Assembly (NCBI GenBank): GCA_009925925.1
Contig: RFQA01000004.1
Span: forward strand, 1 to 45,569
DNA: 45,569 bases
From: Betaproteobacteria bacterium
GTDB lineage: Bacteria; Pseudomonadota; Gammaproteobacteria; Burkholderiales; Burkholderiaceae_C
Direction: 5' to 3'
The position numbers and the translations under genes were made by a program. The notes under the pieces were generated by a model that was given only the letters and a program-made list of their open reading frames with translations, had not been told where the DNA came from and did no database searches. Positions 1 to 8,591 of this stretch are shown in pieces; within the stretch, counting starts at the first letter, position 1; the number at the start of each line of letters is the position of its first letter.

Positions 1-132
1 CGCCGCCTGTCCACTGAGTCGTACACCACGGATGCGCTGGTCGTTGCGGGCGTGGTTTATGGCGCTCTGACCCTGCTGATTTCGGCGGGTGTGCATTTTC
101 TGGAGGGCTACCGCAAAAGTCATGCGGCCTGA
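1..132 (+). CDS. C-terminal end of a probable amino-acid ABC transporter permease (partial)
   Basis: The reading frame is open from the window edge to a TGA at 130-132, giving the last 43 residues of a protein. They contain one hydrophobic stretch (ALVVAGVVYGALTLLIS) followed by a short basic tail (LEGYRKSHAA). This resembles the last transmembrane helix and LExR-type tail of polar amino-acid ABC permeases. That is recognition from a short fragment, so another inner-membrane protein is possible. If correct, it would be the membrane subunit of an uptake system just upstream of a methionine-synthesis gene, which could supply its methyl donor. The start lies outside the window. Confidence 0.4.
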   Translation, partial: RRLSTESYTTDALVVAGVVYGALTLLISAGVHFLEGYRKSHAA

Positions 133-211
133 GCTGCTTGTCTGCACAGAGGCCACGCAAATTGCCGCCGCTGCGCATGCGCTTTGTCTAAGCTCATGCT
201 CGAATTTTTGA

Positions 212-1165
212 ATGATCTCCATGATGCTCAATCCCCTGCATAGTTTTCTCGCCCACGACCGCCTGATGGTGCTGGACGGTGCCTTGGCTACCGAGCTGGA
301 GCGCCGCGGCGCCAACCTGAATGACGCACTGTGGTCCGCCAAACTGCTGATCGAGCAGCCCGAACTCATCCGCGCAGTGCATGCGGACTACTTTGCCGCT
401 GGGGCCGATGTGGCCACCACCGCCAGCTACCAGGCCACCTTTGAAGCCTTTACCCGCCGCGGCATGAGCCGGGCGGAGGCCGCTGATTTGATGCGCCTCT
501 CCGTCACCCTGGCTATGGAGGCGCGTGACGCTTTCTGGGCTGAGCCCGCGAACCGCGTGGGGCGCTTGCGCCCGCTGGTGGCCGCGTCGGTAGGGCCATA
601 TGGCGCCATGCTGGCAGACGGTTCGGAGTACCGCGGCAACTACGGACTGAGCCGTGCCGCGCTGGCCGACTTCCACCGCGAGCGCATGCAAGTGCTGGCT
701 GCATCGGGCGCTGACCTGCTGGCCTGCGAGACCATTCCTTGCTTGGACGAAGCCTTGGCGATTGCCGATGTGCTCGCCGAACAAAACAACATCAGCGCAT
801 GGATCAGCTTCTCCTGTAAGGACGGCGAGCACAACGTGCAAGGCGAGCGCCTCGCCGACTGCGTGGCTGCGCTGGAGGCTTATCCGCACATTGTGGCCAT
901 CGGCGTGAACTGCACGGCCCCGGAACACGTAGCCAGCCTCGTCGAGCAGGCCAAGGCCAGCACCACCAAGCCGGTGCTGGTTTACCCGAACTCTGGTGAA
1001 CACTACGACGCCGAAGGCAAGGTTTGGACCGGTGCTTGCAACCCGGCGGATGCTTACGCAGAGATGGCCGCGCGCTGGCAAGCCAAAGGGGCCCGCATGA
1101 TTGGTGGCTGCTGTCGCACCGGTCCGGACGACATCCGGGCGGTCCGACACATGGCTGCAGCCTAA
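212..1165 (+). CDS. mmuM: Homocysteine S-methyltransferase, MmuM type
   Basis: This cytoplasmic zinc enzyme transfers a methyl group to homocysteine to make methionine, usually from S-methylmethionine. The 317-residue length fits a single homocysteine-methyltransferase domain. The three zinc cysteines are visible: C234 in GVNC and C300-C301 in the C-terminal GGCC motif, which is followed by RTGPDDIRA. The N-terminal VLDGALATELERRG segment is typical of the family. ATGs occur at 212, 221 and 224 with no convincing ribosome-binding site, so the exact start is uncertain. The gene lies 79 bases after a probable amino-acid permease, and its stop overlaps the stop of the convergent cytochrome gene by a few bases. 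Family assignment is secure; the methyl donor is inferred. Confidence 0.9.
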   Translation: MISMMLNPLHSFLAHDRLMVLDGALATELERRGANLNDALWSAKLLIEQPELIRAVHADYFAAGADVATTASYQATFEAFTRRGMSRAEAADLMRLSVTLAMEARDAFWAEPANRVGRLRPLVAASVGPYGAMLADGSEYRGNYGLSRAALADFHRERMQVLAASGADLLACETIPCLDEALAIADVLAEQNNISAWISFSCKDGEHNVQGERLADCVAALEAYPHIVAIGVNCTAPEHVASLVEQAKASTTKPVLVYPNSGEHYDAEGKVWTGACNPADAYAEMAARWQAKGARMIGGCCRTGPDDIRAVRHMAAA

Positions 1166-1701
1166 GGCGCTTGCACCGCGGCGGGCAGCGACATCACCCA
1201 CTGCGCCATTTGCCGCGCTTGCTCTTCGCTGACCTGCGGGTGGCGAGGCATCAGGGCCCGGCCCCACTCCCCGGCGCCCCCGTTGCGTATCTTGCCCACC
1301 AGGTAGTCCACCGCATCGGGTCGGCCCTGGTAGCGGGCAGCGACATGGTTGAATGCGGGGCCGACATAGCGCCTGTCTACCCCGTGGCAGCGCATGCAGT
1401 CCGATGCGTTGACGGCAGCTTGGCCCAGTGCCAGCACTGCAGCGGGGGTAGCCGGTGACGTTGGCGCCACCACACTGCTGGCGCTTTTTGCAGGTACAGC
1501 GGCACTTGGAATCGTTTCGCCTTCGCTGCTGCCGGCCTGCAGCGTGCGCCAGCCCACCATCAGCATGCCTGCAACGACCACCAGCACCGCCACGATAAGT
1601 GCCGCTGCAAGCCAGCGTGGTCGGTGAGGTGGGGTGTCGTCTTGCGGGTGCATGTTGGAGGTCTCTGGAGATGGGGTGCCAGAGTGTGGCGCGAAAGCCA
1701 T
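1162..1701 (-). CDS. Membrane-anchored class I cytochrome c
   Basis: The protein has one heme-c site, CMRCH at residues 102-106, followed by a small helical domain typical of class I (c551/c552-like) cytochromes. The likely axial methionine is in RALMPRHP. A hydrophobic helix at about residues 30-51 is preceded by basic residues and looks like an uncleaved anchor. A linker rich in Ala, Ser and Pro then places the heme domain in the periplasm. It would carry electrons between membrane or periplasmic redox partners, which cannot be named from this window. An internal ATG at 1653 (MHPQDDTPP) is an equally plausible start and neither has a strong ribosome-binding site. The stop overlaps that of convergent mmuM. 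Confidence 0.85.
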   Translation of the reverse strand: MAFAPHSGTPSPETSNMHPQDDTPPHRPRWLAAALIVAVLVVVAGMLMVGWRTLQAGSSEGETIPSAAVPAKSASSVVAPTSPATPAAVLALGQAAVNASDCMRCHGVDRRYVGPAFNHVAARYQGRPDAVDYLVGKIRNGGAGEWGRALMPRHPQVSEEQARQMAQWVMSLPAAVQAP

Positions 1702-1745
1702 GGCATGGTGAGGTGCGGGCCTTTTTAGCGGCCTCTTGCATCAAC

Positions 1746-1773
1746 AAAAACGGCACCCGAAGGTGCCGTTTTT
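1746..1773 (-). terminator. Rho-independent terminator after malate synthase
   Basis: A perfect 12-bp stem, AAAAACGGCACC (1746-1757) with GGTGCCGTTTTT (1762-1773), lies 13 bases beyond the glcB stop. On the minus strand the loop reads TTCG closed by a C-G pair, the very stable UUCG tetraloop, and the stem ends in a T run. The A/T flanks could also let it act on the plus strand. It separates glcB from the cytochrome c gene. Confidence 0.9.
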
Positions 1774-1786
1774 CTGGAAGGCTGGC

Positions 1787-4003
1787 TTACGCCGCCTTCA
1801 CCTTCAAACGCCATGCATGCAACAGCGGTTCGGTGTAGCCGCTGGGCTGTGCCAGGCCCTTGAACACCAGCTCTGTCGCTGCCTGGTACGCCGCGCCCTG
1901 GAAGTTGCCCACCATGGGGGTGTACAGCTTGTCGCCAGCGTTTTGCTTGTCCACCTTGGCGGCCATGCGGGCAAAGGTTTCTTCCACCTGGGCTTTGGTG
2001 ACGACACCGTGGTGCAACCAGTTGGCCATGTGCTGGCTGCTGATGCGCAGCGTGGCGCGGTCTTCCATGAGGCCGATGTCGTTGATGTCTGGCACCTTGG
2101 AGCAGCCCACGCCCTGGTCCACCCAGCGCACCACGTAGCCCAGAATGCCTTGGGCGTTGTTGTCCAGCTCGGCTTGCTTGTCGGCGTCTGTCCAGTTCGG
2201 GGTGGCGGTCACCGGGATTTGCAGCAGGTTGTCGAGGATGCCGGGGCGGGCTTTCTCGTAGTTGGTCTTCTCCAGTTCCTTCTGCACGTCGCTGACCAGC
2301 AGCTGGTGGTAGTGCAGGGCGTGCAGGGTGGCGCCGGTGGGGCTGGGCACCCAGGCGGTGTTGGCACCGGCTTTGGGGTGGCCGATCTTCTGCTCCATCA
2401 TGGCCTTCATCAGGTCGGGCATGGCCCACATGCCCTTGCCGATTTGCGCCTTGCCGCGCAGGCCGGATGACAAGCCCACCAGCACGTTGTTCTTCTCATA
2501 CGCAGCAATCCAGGCGCTGCTCTTCATGTCCGCCTTGCGGATCATGGGGCCAGCTTGCATGGCGGTGTGCATTTCGTCGCCGGTGCGGTCCAGGAAGCCG
2601 GTGTTGATAAAGGCCACGCGGCTTTGGGCGGCGGCAATGCAGGCCTTCAGGTTCACGCTGGTGCGGCGCTCTTCGTCCATGATGCCCAGTTTCACGGTGC
2701 TGTCCGGCAGGCCCAGCATCTGCTCTACACGGGTGAACAGCTCGGCGGCAAACGCCACTTCTGCAGGGCCGTGCATCTTGGGCTTGACGATGTAGACCGA
2801 GCCCTTGCGCGAGTTGCGGATGGCGTCCTTCTTGGTCTTCTTCAGGTCATGCAGCGCGATGGTGGTGGTGACCACCGCATCCATGATGCCTTCGTGGATT
2901 TCTTGGGTGGAGCCATCGGCTGCGGTGTAGGTGATGGCCGGGTTGGTCATCAGGTGGCCCACATTGCGCACAAACATGAGGCTGCGGCCGTGCAGCTTCA
3001 CGTCTTTCTTGCCGTCTGGCGCGGTGTACACGCGGTCGCCGTTCAGGCCACGGGTCAGCGTCTTACCACCCTTGTCAAAGCTCTCGACCAAAGTGCCTTG
3101 AAGAATGCCCAGCCAGTTGCCATAGGCCTGCACTTTGTCTTCGGCGTCCACCACAGCCACGGAGTCTTCCAGGTCCAGGATGGTGGAGAGGGCGGCTTCG
3201 ACCACGAGGTCGCTCACACCGGCTGCATCGGTCTTGCCGATGGGCGTTGCGCGGTTGATGATGATGTCCAAGTGCAGGCCGTTATGAATCACCAGCACGC
3301 TGGAAGGAGCTTTGGCAGAGCCCTGGAAGCCCACGAACTGGGCCTTGTCGGCCAACTTGGAGGTGGAGCCGTCCTTCAGGGTGACCACCAGCTCACCGCC
3401 CTTGATGGCGTATCCGGTGGATCCGACGTGCGAGCCCTTCTTCAGCGGTGCGCAGCGGTCCAGCACGTGGCGTGCGTATTCAATGACCTTCTTGCCGCGC
3501 TTGGGGTTGTAGCCTTTCGGTCCGACTTTTTCGCAGCCCTTGTCTTCGCTGATCACATCCGTGCCATACAGCGCGTCATACAAAGAGCCCCAGCGGGCGT
3601 TGGCGGCATTCAGGGCGTAGCGGGCATTGAGCACGGGCACCACCAGCTGCGGGCCGGCTTGGGTGGCCAGCTCGGCATCTACGTTCTTGGTGGTGATCTT
3701 TACCTTCTTGGGGCTCTCGACCAAGTAGCCGATTTTTTCCAGAAAGGCCTTGTACGCAGGCATATCGGTGATTGGGCCGGGGTTGGCTTTGTGCCAGGTG
3801 TCCAGCTCAGTTTGAAGGCGGTCGCGCTCGGCCAGCAGGGCGATGTTCTTGGGGGCCAGGTCGGCCACGATGGCGTCGAACCCCTTCCAGAACGCCTCGG
3901 GCGCAATGCCGGTGCCGGGCAAAACTTTGTCCTGGATGAAGCTATGCAGGCTGGTTGCTACCTGAAGGCGGTGCTCAGTAGTGCGGGGTGTGGTTATCGT
4001 CAT
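1787..4003 (-). CDS. glcB: Malate synthase G
   Basis: This enzyme condenses glyoxylate with acetyl-CoA to give malate and CoA in the cytosol, in the glyoxylate and glycolate routes. The 738 residues match the large monomeric G form rather than the roughly 530-residue A form. Recognisable conserved blocks are [65 protein letters not shown] (carrying the catalytic aspartate of the family) and the C-terminal [11 protein letters not shown]. The start at 4003 ([11 protein letters not shown]) is chosen because AGAAAGG lies just upstream; an in-frame ATG at 4036 has no such site. The gene is divergent from the Dabb gene and ends at a strong terminator. Confidence 0.97.
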   Translation of the reverse strand: MTITTPRTTEHRLQVATSLHSFIQDKVLPGTGIAPEAFWKGFDAIVADLAPKNIALLAERDRLQTELDTWHKANPGPITDMPAYKAFLEKIGYLVESPKKVKITTKNVDAELATQAGPQLVVPVLNARYALNAANARWGSLYDALYGTDVISEDKGCEKVGPKGYNPKRGKKVIEYARHVLDRCAPLKKGSHVGSTGYAIKGGELVVTLKDGSTSKLADKAQFVGFQGSAKAPSSVLVIHNGLHLDIIINRATPIGKTDAAGVSDLVVEAALSTILDLEDSVAVVDAEDKVQAYGNWLGILQGTLVESFDKGGKTLTRGLNGDRVYTAPDGKKDVKLHGRSLMFVRNVGHLMTNPAITYTAADGSTQEIHEGIMDAVVTTTIALHDLKKTKKDAIRNSRKGSVYIVKPKMHGPAEVAFAAELFTRVEQMLGLPDSTVKLGIMDEERRTSVNLKACIAAAQSRVAFINTGFLDRTGDEMHTAMQAGPMIRKADMKSSAWIAAYEKNNVLVGLSSGLRGKAQIGKGMWAMPDLMKAMMEQKIGHPKAGANTAWVPSPTGATLHALHYHQLLVSDVQKELEKTNYEKARPGILDNLLQIPVTATPNWTDADKQAELDNNAQGILGYVVRWVDQGVGCSKVPDINDIGLMEDRATLRISSQHMANWLHHGVVTKAQVEETFARMAAKVDKQNAGDKLYTPMVGNFQGAAYQAATELVFKGLAQPSGYTEPLLHAWRLKVKAA

Positions 4004-4156
4004 GGTGGGCCTTTCTAAGGAAGGGGCGGTCAACAAAGTGAAAACGGGTCGCGCGAGGGGGACTGCCCTCAGGCTATGGATGCACTGTATTCCATCCTTT
4101 GCAGATTACTATATGGAAGAATATCAATCGATTTGTGACTTTTCAGGATGTAGTTC

Positions 4157-4456
4157 ATGCCTATTCGCCATCTGGTGTTGCTGAAGTTCAAAGCCGAGAC
4201 GGCGCCCGCACAGGTGCAGGCCATAGAAGCCGCGTTTGCCGCACTGGCAAGCAAGATCAGCGCCGTGCAGAGCCTGGAGTGGGGCACCAATAACAGCCCT
4301 GAGGGCCTTGCCAAAGGCTTTACCCACTGCTTCAACCTCACCTTCGCGGATGAGGCTGGCCGCGCAAGCTACCTGCCGCATCCCGATCACTTGGCATTTG
4401 TTGAGCAGCTCAAGCCAACGCTGGACGATGTGCTGGTGTTGGACTACACCGTGTAA
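4157..4456 (+). CDS. Dabb-domain (stress-responsive alpha/beta barrel) protein
   Basis: The 99 residues form a single Dabb domain, a ferredoxin-like fold that dimerises into a barrel. The diagnostic pattern is an N-terminal HLVLLKFK strand, then FTHCFNLTFADEAGRASYLPHPDHLAFV in two parts, and a final VLVLDYTV strand. Related proteins range from plant stress proteins to small decarboxylases or cyclases, so the fold does not give a reaction. The gene is transcribed away from glcB and lies 18 bases before the CoA-transferase gene, so the two probably share a transcript. It may act on the same acyl substrate, but that is inference. Confidence 0.85.
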   Translation: MPIRHLVLLKFKAETAPAQVQAIEAAFAALASKISAVQSLEWGTNNSPEGLAKGFTHCFNLTFADEAGRASYLPHPDHLAFVEQLKPTLDDVLVLDYTV

Positions 4457-4474
4457 TTTGTGAAGAAACCCGCC

Positions 4475-5698
4475 ATGACAAGCGCAAACGCAACCCCCAC
4501 TCCCGAACAAAGCGGGCCCGAAGTCCGAACCCTTCCTCTCGCCGGAATCCGCGTTGTCGAATTCACCCACATGGTCATGGGCCCCACCTGCGGCATGACG
4601 CTGGGCGACCTGGGCGCTGAGGTCATCAAGGTGGAACCCCTGGCCGGCGACAGCACCCGCAAGCTGCTGGGCAGCGGCGCCGGTTTCTACCCGCTGTTCA
4701 ACCGCAACAAGAAGAGCATTGCGGTGGACCTCAAAAGCCCGCAGGGCCGCGAGATCGTGCTCAAGCTCATTGCCACCGCCGACATCGTGAGCGAGAACTT
4801 CAAAACCGAGACCATGCAAAAGCTGGGCTTGGATTACGCTTCTCTGAGCAAGCTGGACCCGCGCCTCATTTACGTGAGCCACAAAGGTTTTCTGCCCGGC
4901 CCCTACGACCACCGCACCGCGCTGGACGAAGTGGTGCAGATGATGGGTGGCCTCGCCTACATGACCGGCCGCCCGGGTGACCCTCTGCGCGCGGGCAGTA
5001 GCGTGAATGACATCATGGGCGGCATCTTCGGTGCAGTGGGCGCCATGGCCGCGCTCATGCAGCGCCAGCAAACCGGCAAAGGCCAGGAGGTGCAAAGTGC
5101 CTTGTTCGAGAACAACATTTTCTTGGTGGCCCAGCACATGATGCAGTTCGCGGTGACCGGCAAGGCCGCCGCGCCCATGCCCGAGCGCATCTCGCCCTGG
5201 GGCATTTACGACGTGTTCAGCGTCAAGGACAAAGAGCAGATCTTTCTGGCCGTGGTGGGCGATGGGCAGTGGAAAACCTTTTGCGAGGCCTTTGCCTACG
5301 CCGACCTGTTTGCCGACCCGCGCGTCACCACCAACAACGACCGCGTGCTGGCGCGCAGCTGGCTCATCCCCGAACTGCGCACACGCCTGGCGCAGTTCAG
5401 CCGTGCAGAGCTGTCACAGCGCTTTGAGCACGCAGGCCTGCCCTTTGCCCCCATCACCGATCCGCAGCATTTGTTTGACGATCCGCACCTGCAAGCCACC
5501 GGCGGCTTGGCCCCCATGGAGCTGCCCGACGGCCGCCAGACCCAAGTGCCCTTGTTACCCCTGACGCTGGGTGGTGAGCGCCTGGGCCTTCGCTTGGACC
5601 CGCCCAAGTTGGGCGAGCACACCGACGCGCTGCTGCAGAGCCTGGGGTATACCGCAGACGATGTGGCTGCACTCCATGCGCAAGGCGTGGTGCTATGA
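4475..5698 (+). CDS. Family III (CaiB/BaiF) CoA-transferase
   Basis: Class III CoA-transferases move CoA between carboxylic acids through an aspartyl-CoA intermediate. The 407-residue length fits. Family features include VVEFTHMVMGPTCGMTLGDLGAEVIKVE near the N-terminus (seen in two adjoining blocks), the VDLKSPQGR block and the probable catalytic aspartate D179 in SVNDIMGG. The C-terminal domain carries HLFDDPHLQATGG. The substrate cannot be told; carnitine, oxalate, succinate and aromatic acid users share these motifs. I chose the ATG at 4475; a GTG at 4460 would add five residues. The last codons and the stop (GTG CTA TGA) lie inside the start of a dispersed repeat. A LysR gene follows. Confidence 0.9.
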   Translation: MTSANATPTPEQSGPEVRTLPLAGIRVVEFTHMVMGPTCGMTLGDLGAEVIKVEPLAGDSTRKLLGSGAGFYPLFNRNKKSIAVDLKSPQGREIVLKLIATADIVSENFKTETMQKLGLDYASLSKLDPRLIYVSHKGFLPGPYDHRTALDEVVQMMGGLAYMTGRPGDPLRAGSSVNDIMGGIFGAVGAMAALMQRQQTGKGQEVQSALFENNIFLVAQHMMQFAVTGKAAAPMPERISPWGIYDVFSVKDKEQIFLAVVGDGQWKTFCEAFAYADLFADPRVTTNNDRVLARSWLIPELRTRLAQFSRAELSQRFEHAGLPFAPITDPQHLFDDPHLQATGGLAPMELPDGRQTQVPLLPLTLGGERLGLRLDPPKLGEHTDALLQSLGYTADDVAALHAQGVVL

Positions 5699-5737
5699 AA
5701 AATATAGCTGCTCGCGCATATTCCACGAGCGCCAATG
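5691..5737 (+). repeat. Dispersed repeat A, copy 1
   Basis: The sequence runs TGCTAT, a short A/T-rich spacer, ATAGCTGCTCGCGCATATT, then CCACGAGCGCCAATGG. Four related copies occur in the window at 6811-6862, 32981-33037, 34038-34090 and (minus strand) 42888-42935. This copy begins inside the last codons of the CoA-transferase gene and supplies its stop codon. It runs directly into a large inverted repeat. Confidence 0.85.
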
Positions 5738-5827
5738 GGCTGAAGGGCAGTGCGTTTTACGCAGGTCAAGGAGGAGCCCGCGCAGCGGGCGGGGGACACG
5801 GAGTAAATCGCACTGCCCTTCAGCCCA
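5736..5827. repeat. Large inverted repeat, 25-base arms
   Basis: The left arm, 5736-5760, begins TGGGCTGAAGGGCAGTGCG. The right arm, 5803-5827, is its reverse complement. The outer 19 bases match perfectly and the arms extend to 25 bases with one mismatch. The 42-base centre contains a second hairpin, GCCCGC-GCA-GCGGGC (5776-5790). There is no T run, so it is not a standard terminator. It abuts repeat A on one side and ends 34 bases before the LysR start on the other. It could be a small non-autonomous element or a regulatory cruciform. Confidence 0.85.
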
Positions 5828-5861
5828 TGCGTGGATGCCGAGATTCCATCCGGAGCTAACC

Positions 5862-6797
5862 ATGGACAAGCTCAAGCAACTCGAATCTTTCGTCTCGGTC
5901 GCCACCCGTGGCAGCCTGACCGCAGCCGCCAATGCCGAAGGCGTGGCCCCCGCCATCATGGGCCGTCGGCTTGACGCGCTGGAAGAGCGCCTGGGCGTGA
6001 AGTTGCTGATCCGCACCACCCGTCGCATCACCCTCACGCACGAGGGCAGTGCGTTTCTGGAAGACTGCCAGCGCATCATCGCGGACGTGACCAACGCAGA
6101 GGCCAGCGTGAGCGCCGGTGGCGTGAAGGCGGCGGGCCATTTGCGCATCACGGCGCCTGCTGGTTTCGGCCGCCGCCATGTTGCCCCGCTGGTGCCCAAG
6201 TTCCGCGAGCTGCACCCGGATGTGACGATTTCGCTCAACCTCAGCGACCGCGTGGTGGACATAGCAGGCGAGGGATTTGACTGCGCAGTCCGCGTGGGCG
6301 ACATGCCCGATTCGTCTCTCGTGAGCGTGCGTATGGCCGACAACCGGCGCTTGTGCGTGGCCACACCGGCCTACCTCAAGCGTCATGGCACGCCCAAAAC
6401 GCCGGCGGATTTAAGTCGCTTCCACTGCCTTACGCTGTCCAGCGACGCATCCCAAACCCGGGGCTGGGCCTTCAAGCTGCCCGCTGCCAAGGGCGAGCGC
6501 GCAGACGCGGGCGAGGTGATCTACCTCAAGCCCGCCGGTCCCCTGGACTGCAGCGACGGGCAGGTATTGCACGATTGGTGTCTGGGTGGCTACGGCATTG
6601 CATGGCGCAGTACCTGGGAAGTGGAGAACGAAATCGCCGCCGGCCGCCTGGTCGCGGTGTTGGAAGACTATGCCGCTCCGCCCAACGGCATTTACGCCGT
6701 CTTCCCCCAACGCAAACACATGCCCCTGCGGGTGCGCTTGTGGATCGACTTCATCAAGGAGCGTTACAGCGCGCCGGGCTATTGGAACAAGGCTTGA
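5862..6797 (+). CDS. LysR-family transcriptional regulator, CrgA-like
   Basis: The 311-residue protein has an N-terminal winged helix-turn-helix (about residues 2-60, LESFVSVATRGSLTAAA then RRLDALEERLGVKLL). A periplasmic-binding-type effector domain follows from about residue 90 (GHLRITAPAGFGRRHVAPLV). The pattern is closest to the CrgA-like subgroup, which is often locally acting. The start at 5862 has CGGAG seven bases upstream; reading further upstream would translate the inverted repeat. The gene follows the CoA-transferase on the same strand and is bracketed by two direct copies of repeat A, which may mean it was inserted as a unit. The target genes and inducer are unknown. Confidence 0.92.
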   Translation: MDKLKQLESFVSVATRGSLTAAANAEGVAPAIMGRRLDALEERLGVKLLIRTTRRITLTHEGSAFLEDCQRIIADVTNAEASVSAGGVKAAGHLRITAPAGFGRRHVAPLVPKFRELHPDVTISLNLSDRVVDIAGEGFDCAVRVGDMPDSSLVSVRMADNRRLCVATPAYLKRHGTPKTPADLSRFHCLTLSSDASQTRGWAFKLPAAKGERADAGEVIYLKPAGPLDCSDGQVLHDWCLGGYGIAWRSTWEVENEIAAGRLVAVLEDYAAPPNGIYAVFPQRKHMPLRVRLWIDFIKERYSAPGYWNKA

Positions 6798-6810
6798 GAG
6801 CGAGATTGGT

Positions 6811-6862
6811 TTGCTACTAATTTAATAGCTGCTTGCGCATATTCCACGAGCGCCAGTGGCCA
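6811..6862 (+). repeat. Dispersed repeat A, copy 2
   Basis: It reads TTGCTACTAATTTA, then ATAGCTGCTTGCGCATATT and CCACGAGCGCCAGTGGCC. It has the same orientation as copy 1 and starts 14 bases after the LysR stop, so the LysR gene lies between two direct copies about 1.1 kb apart. Confidence 0.85.
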
Positions 6863-6872
6863 AAAAGACCAA

Positions 6873-6901
6873 AAGCCGGTCCACCCGGGTAGAGCCGGCT
6901 T
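6873..6901 (-). terminator. Probable terminator of the small acidic-protein gene
   Basis: Read on the minus strand, AAGCCGG pairs with CCGGCTT, and the stem continues past a single bulged base to a four-base CCGG loop. T-rich sequence (TTTTGG, then TTTTTGG) follows. It lies 23 bases beyond the stop of the 6924-7220 gene. Confidence 0.65.
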
Positions 6902-6923
6902 CTTCATGGGCGAGACAGGCGAA

Positions 6924-7220
6924 TTACTGGGCGTCGTCTTCCGAAGGAACGTCAAACGGATCGTCCAGGCTGTCACTCTCCATCATGGCGATCTCGGCGC
7001 ACTGCACGCCGTTGAGCTGGTGGCGGTAGGCCAGAAAAGCGTGGCGGGCGTTGGCCTCGTCGTCGCCTTCATCATCAGCTGCGGCAGCGGCCAGATGGTG
7101 TTTGGCGGCGGCCTGGAAGTGGTGTGCTGCCATGCGGTGGTAGTCGCCAATGGTCTCAAAGTCTTCGTCCACCAGATCGTCTGCCACGGCGTCGGCCACG
7201 GGGGAAGTGTCTTGGGTCAT
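6924..7220 (-). CDS. Small acidic hypothetical protein
   Basis: I do not recognise a named family. The 98-residue protein has acidic ends (AVADDLVDEDFETIGDY at the start; ESDSLDDPFDVPSEDDAQ at the end). The middle is a helical segment with spaced histidines and alanines (HRMAAHHFQAAAKHHLAAAA, then ARHAFLAYRHQL). The heptad-like His/Ala spacing suggests one or two amphipathic helices that could bind metal or a partner. There is no signal peptide or membrane segment, so it is probably cytosolic. Its own terminator-like hairpin lies downstream, which favours a real gene. The ribosome-binding site is weak (GCGAG). Confidence 0.65.
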   Translation of the reverse strand: MTQDTSPVADAVADDLVDEDFETIGDYHRMAAHHFQAAAKHHLAAAAADDEGDDEANARHAFLAYRHQLNGVQCAEIAMMESDSLDDPFDVPSEDDAQ

Positions 7221-7329
7221 TCAGGGCTCGCTTTTCTGTGAAACACGGCAACATGCCGCCTGCACAGCGTGCGCTCCGGCCGTGAACCCCTTGTGACAGG
7301 CGCGTGAGACTTTTGCGACGCACCCGGCC

Positions 7330-8553
7330 TCAGACCAGACCCCAGTCGCGGGCCCCCTTGAACCCGGGAAATACGGTTTTGAGTTGGCTGTCGCTTAAGG
7401 CCCACTGGCGCTGGAAGATGCCGCCCAGCACGCTGCGGTATTCGTTCAGCACCGCATAGTCGCGGTTCTGGAACAGGGTGGCCGCCGTCATCTGCACTTG
7501 CTCGCCGACCACTTGCTTGCCGCGCACCGCGCCACCCAGCACCCACATCACGCTGCCATGGCCGTGGTCCGTGCCGCGGTTGCCGTTCTGGCGGAAAGTG
7601 CGGCCGAACTCGCTCATGACCACCACCACGGTGTTGCGCCATGCGCTGCCCATTTCTTGTGAAAAAGCCGCCAGGCCTTGTCCCAGCTCGTCCAAGCGGC
7701 TGGCCAGATAGCCGGTGGCGCCGCCCTGGGCCACATGGGTATCCCAGCCGCCCACATCCACAAAACCCAGTGCGTATTGCTCGCGCATCAGGCGGGCAAT
7801 GCGGCGGGCTTCCAGTTCAAAGCCCTTGGCGGTGATGGCGCCGCGGCTGGCGGCATCCATCTCGGCCGACATTTCGCGCATCACCTGGTCGCGCACCGCA
7901 AAGCCGCTTTGTACCGTGCCCTCCAGGCCCGTGCCTTGGTACATGGCAGCAATGATGCTGCTCTGGCGTGTGTCTACCGACGGCTTGCTCAGGTTGCGCA
8001 GGCTGGTGTTGGGCACCCGCAGGCCCCCTTGCAGGGCGATGGGCAGTTGGTCGGTAAACGCCATGGGCGCGGCAGGTTTGGTGCCTTGCAGCTGCGTGGC
8101 CAGCCGGTTCAAAAAGCCCGAGCCGTACTGGATGCTGCCGTTGTTGAGCTGGCCCAGTTCGATGCTGTCCTGCGTCTCGAAATGGCTGCGCGAGAGGTCG
8201 TCGGTACCGCTGAAAGGCACAAAGGCCAATTCGCCTTGCTGGTAGAGCGGATAGAGCGATTCGCGCAGAGCCGGGTGCAGGCCCCAGTCGGCAGAGAGCG
8301 GCAGGGCGCTGGCCAGGTCGGCAGAGGGCTTGGCAATCGCAATCTCGGGCCGCACTTCGTAATAGAAGCTGCTGCTGGTGGGCACCAGCAGGCTGGCCGC
8401 GTCCATGCCGCCGCGCAGGAAGACGAACAAAAACTTGGGCGCCCCGGTACTTGCCACCGCCGTGGCGGCATGCAGGTGCACGCCGGGAATGCCCAGCGCT
8501 GCAGCCGCTGCGGTGGTGTGCAAGGCTTGGCGTAAAAAGTGACGACGTTGCAT
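7330..8553 (-). CDS. DUF1501 protein with a Tat-like signal
   Basis: DUF1501 proteins have an alkaline-phosphatase/sulfatase-like fold and are exported; their reaction is unknown. The N-terminus MQRRHFLRQAL followed by a hydrophobic alanine-rich stretch is a twin-arginine type signal, which suggests export in folded, perhaps metal-loaded, form. Typical motifs include FLFVFLRGGMDAASLLVP near residue 40, DVGGWDTHVAQGG and VVVVMSEFGRTFRQNGNRG with a downstream DHGHG metal-site-like pattern. The start at 8553 has CGGAG at good spacing; upstream in-frame ATGs lack one. The gene lies 38 bases downstream of the DUF1800 gene on the same strand, the usual pairing. Confidence 0.88.
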   Translation of the reverse strand: MQRRHFLRQALHTTAAAAALGIPGVHLHAATAVASTGAPKFLFVFLRGGMDAASLLVPTSSSFYYEVRPEIAIAKPSADLASALPLSADWGLHPALRESLYPLYQQGELAFVPFSGTDDLSRSHFETQDSIELGQLNNGSIQYGSGFLNRLATQLQGTKPAAPMAFTDQLPIALQGGLRVPNTSLRNLSKPSVDTRQSSIIAAMYQGTGLEGTVQSGFAVRDQVMREMSAEMDAASRGAITAKGFELEARRIARLMREQYALGFVDVGGWDTHVAQGGATGYLASRLDELGQGLAAFSQEMGSAWRNTVVVVMSEFGRTFRQNGNRGTDHGHGSVMWVLGGAVRGKQVVGEQVQMTAATLFQNRDYAVLNEYRSVLGGIFQRQWALSDSQLKTVFPGFKGARDWGLV

Positions 8554-8591
8554 GGCGGACTCCGGTAGGGTGGCCTTGAGCGGGATGGCGC

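Noticed and set aside
194-1756. 520-residue open frame on the minus strand
   Set aside because: It runs antisense through mmuM and across the cytochrome gene, has shadow-type composition and no recognisable family; the real genes in other frames explain it.
2555-4018. 487-residue plus-strand frame across glcB
   Set aside because: It is the antisense shadow of malate synthase G, rich in His, Gly and Val, with no motifs.
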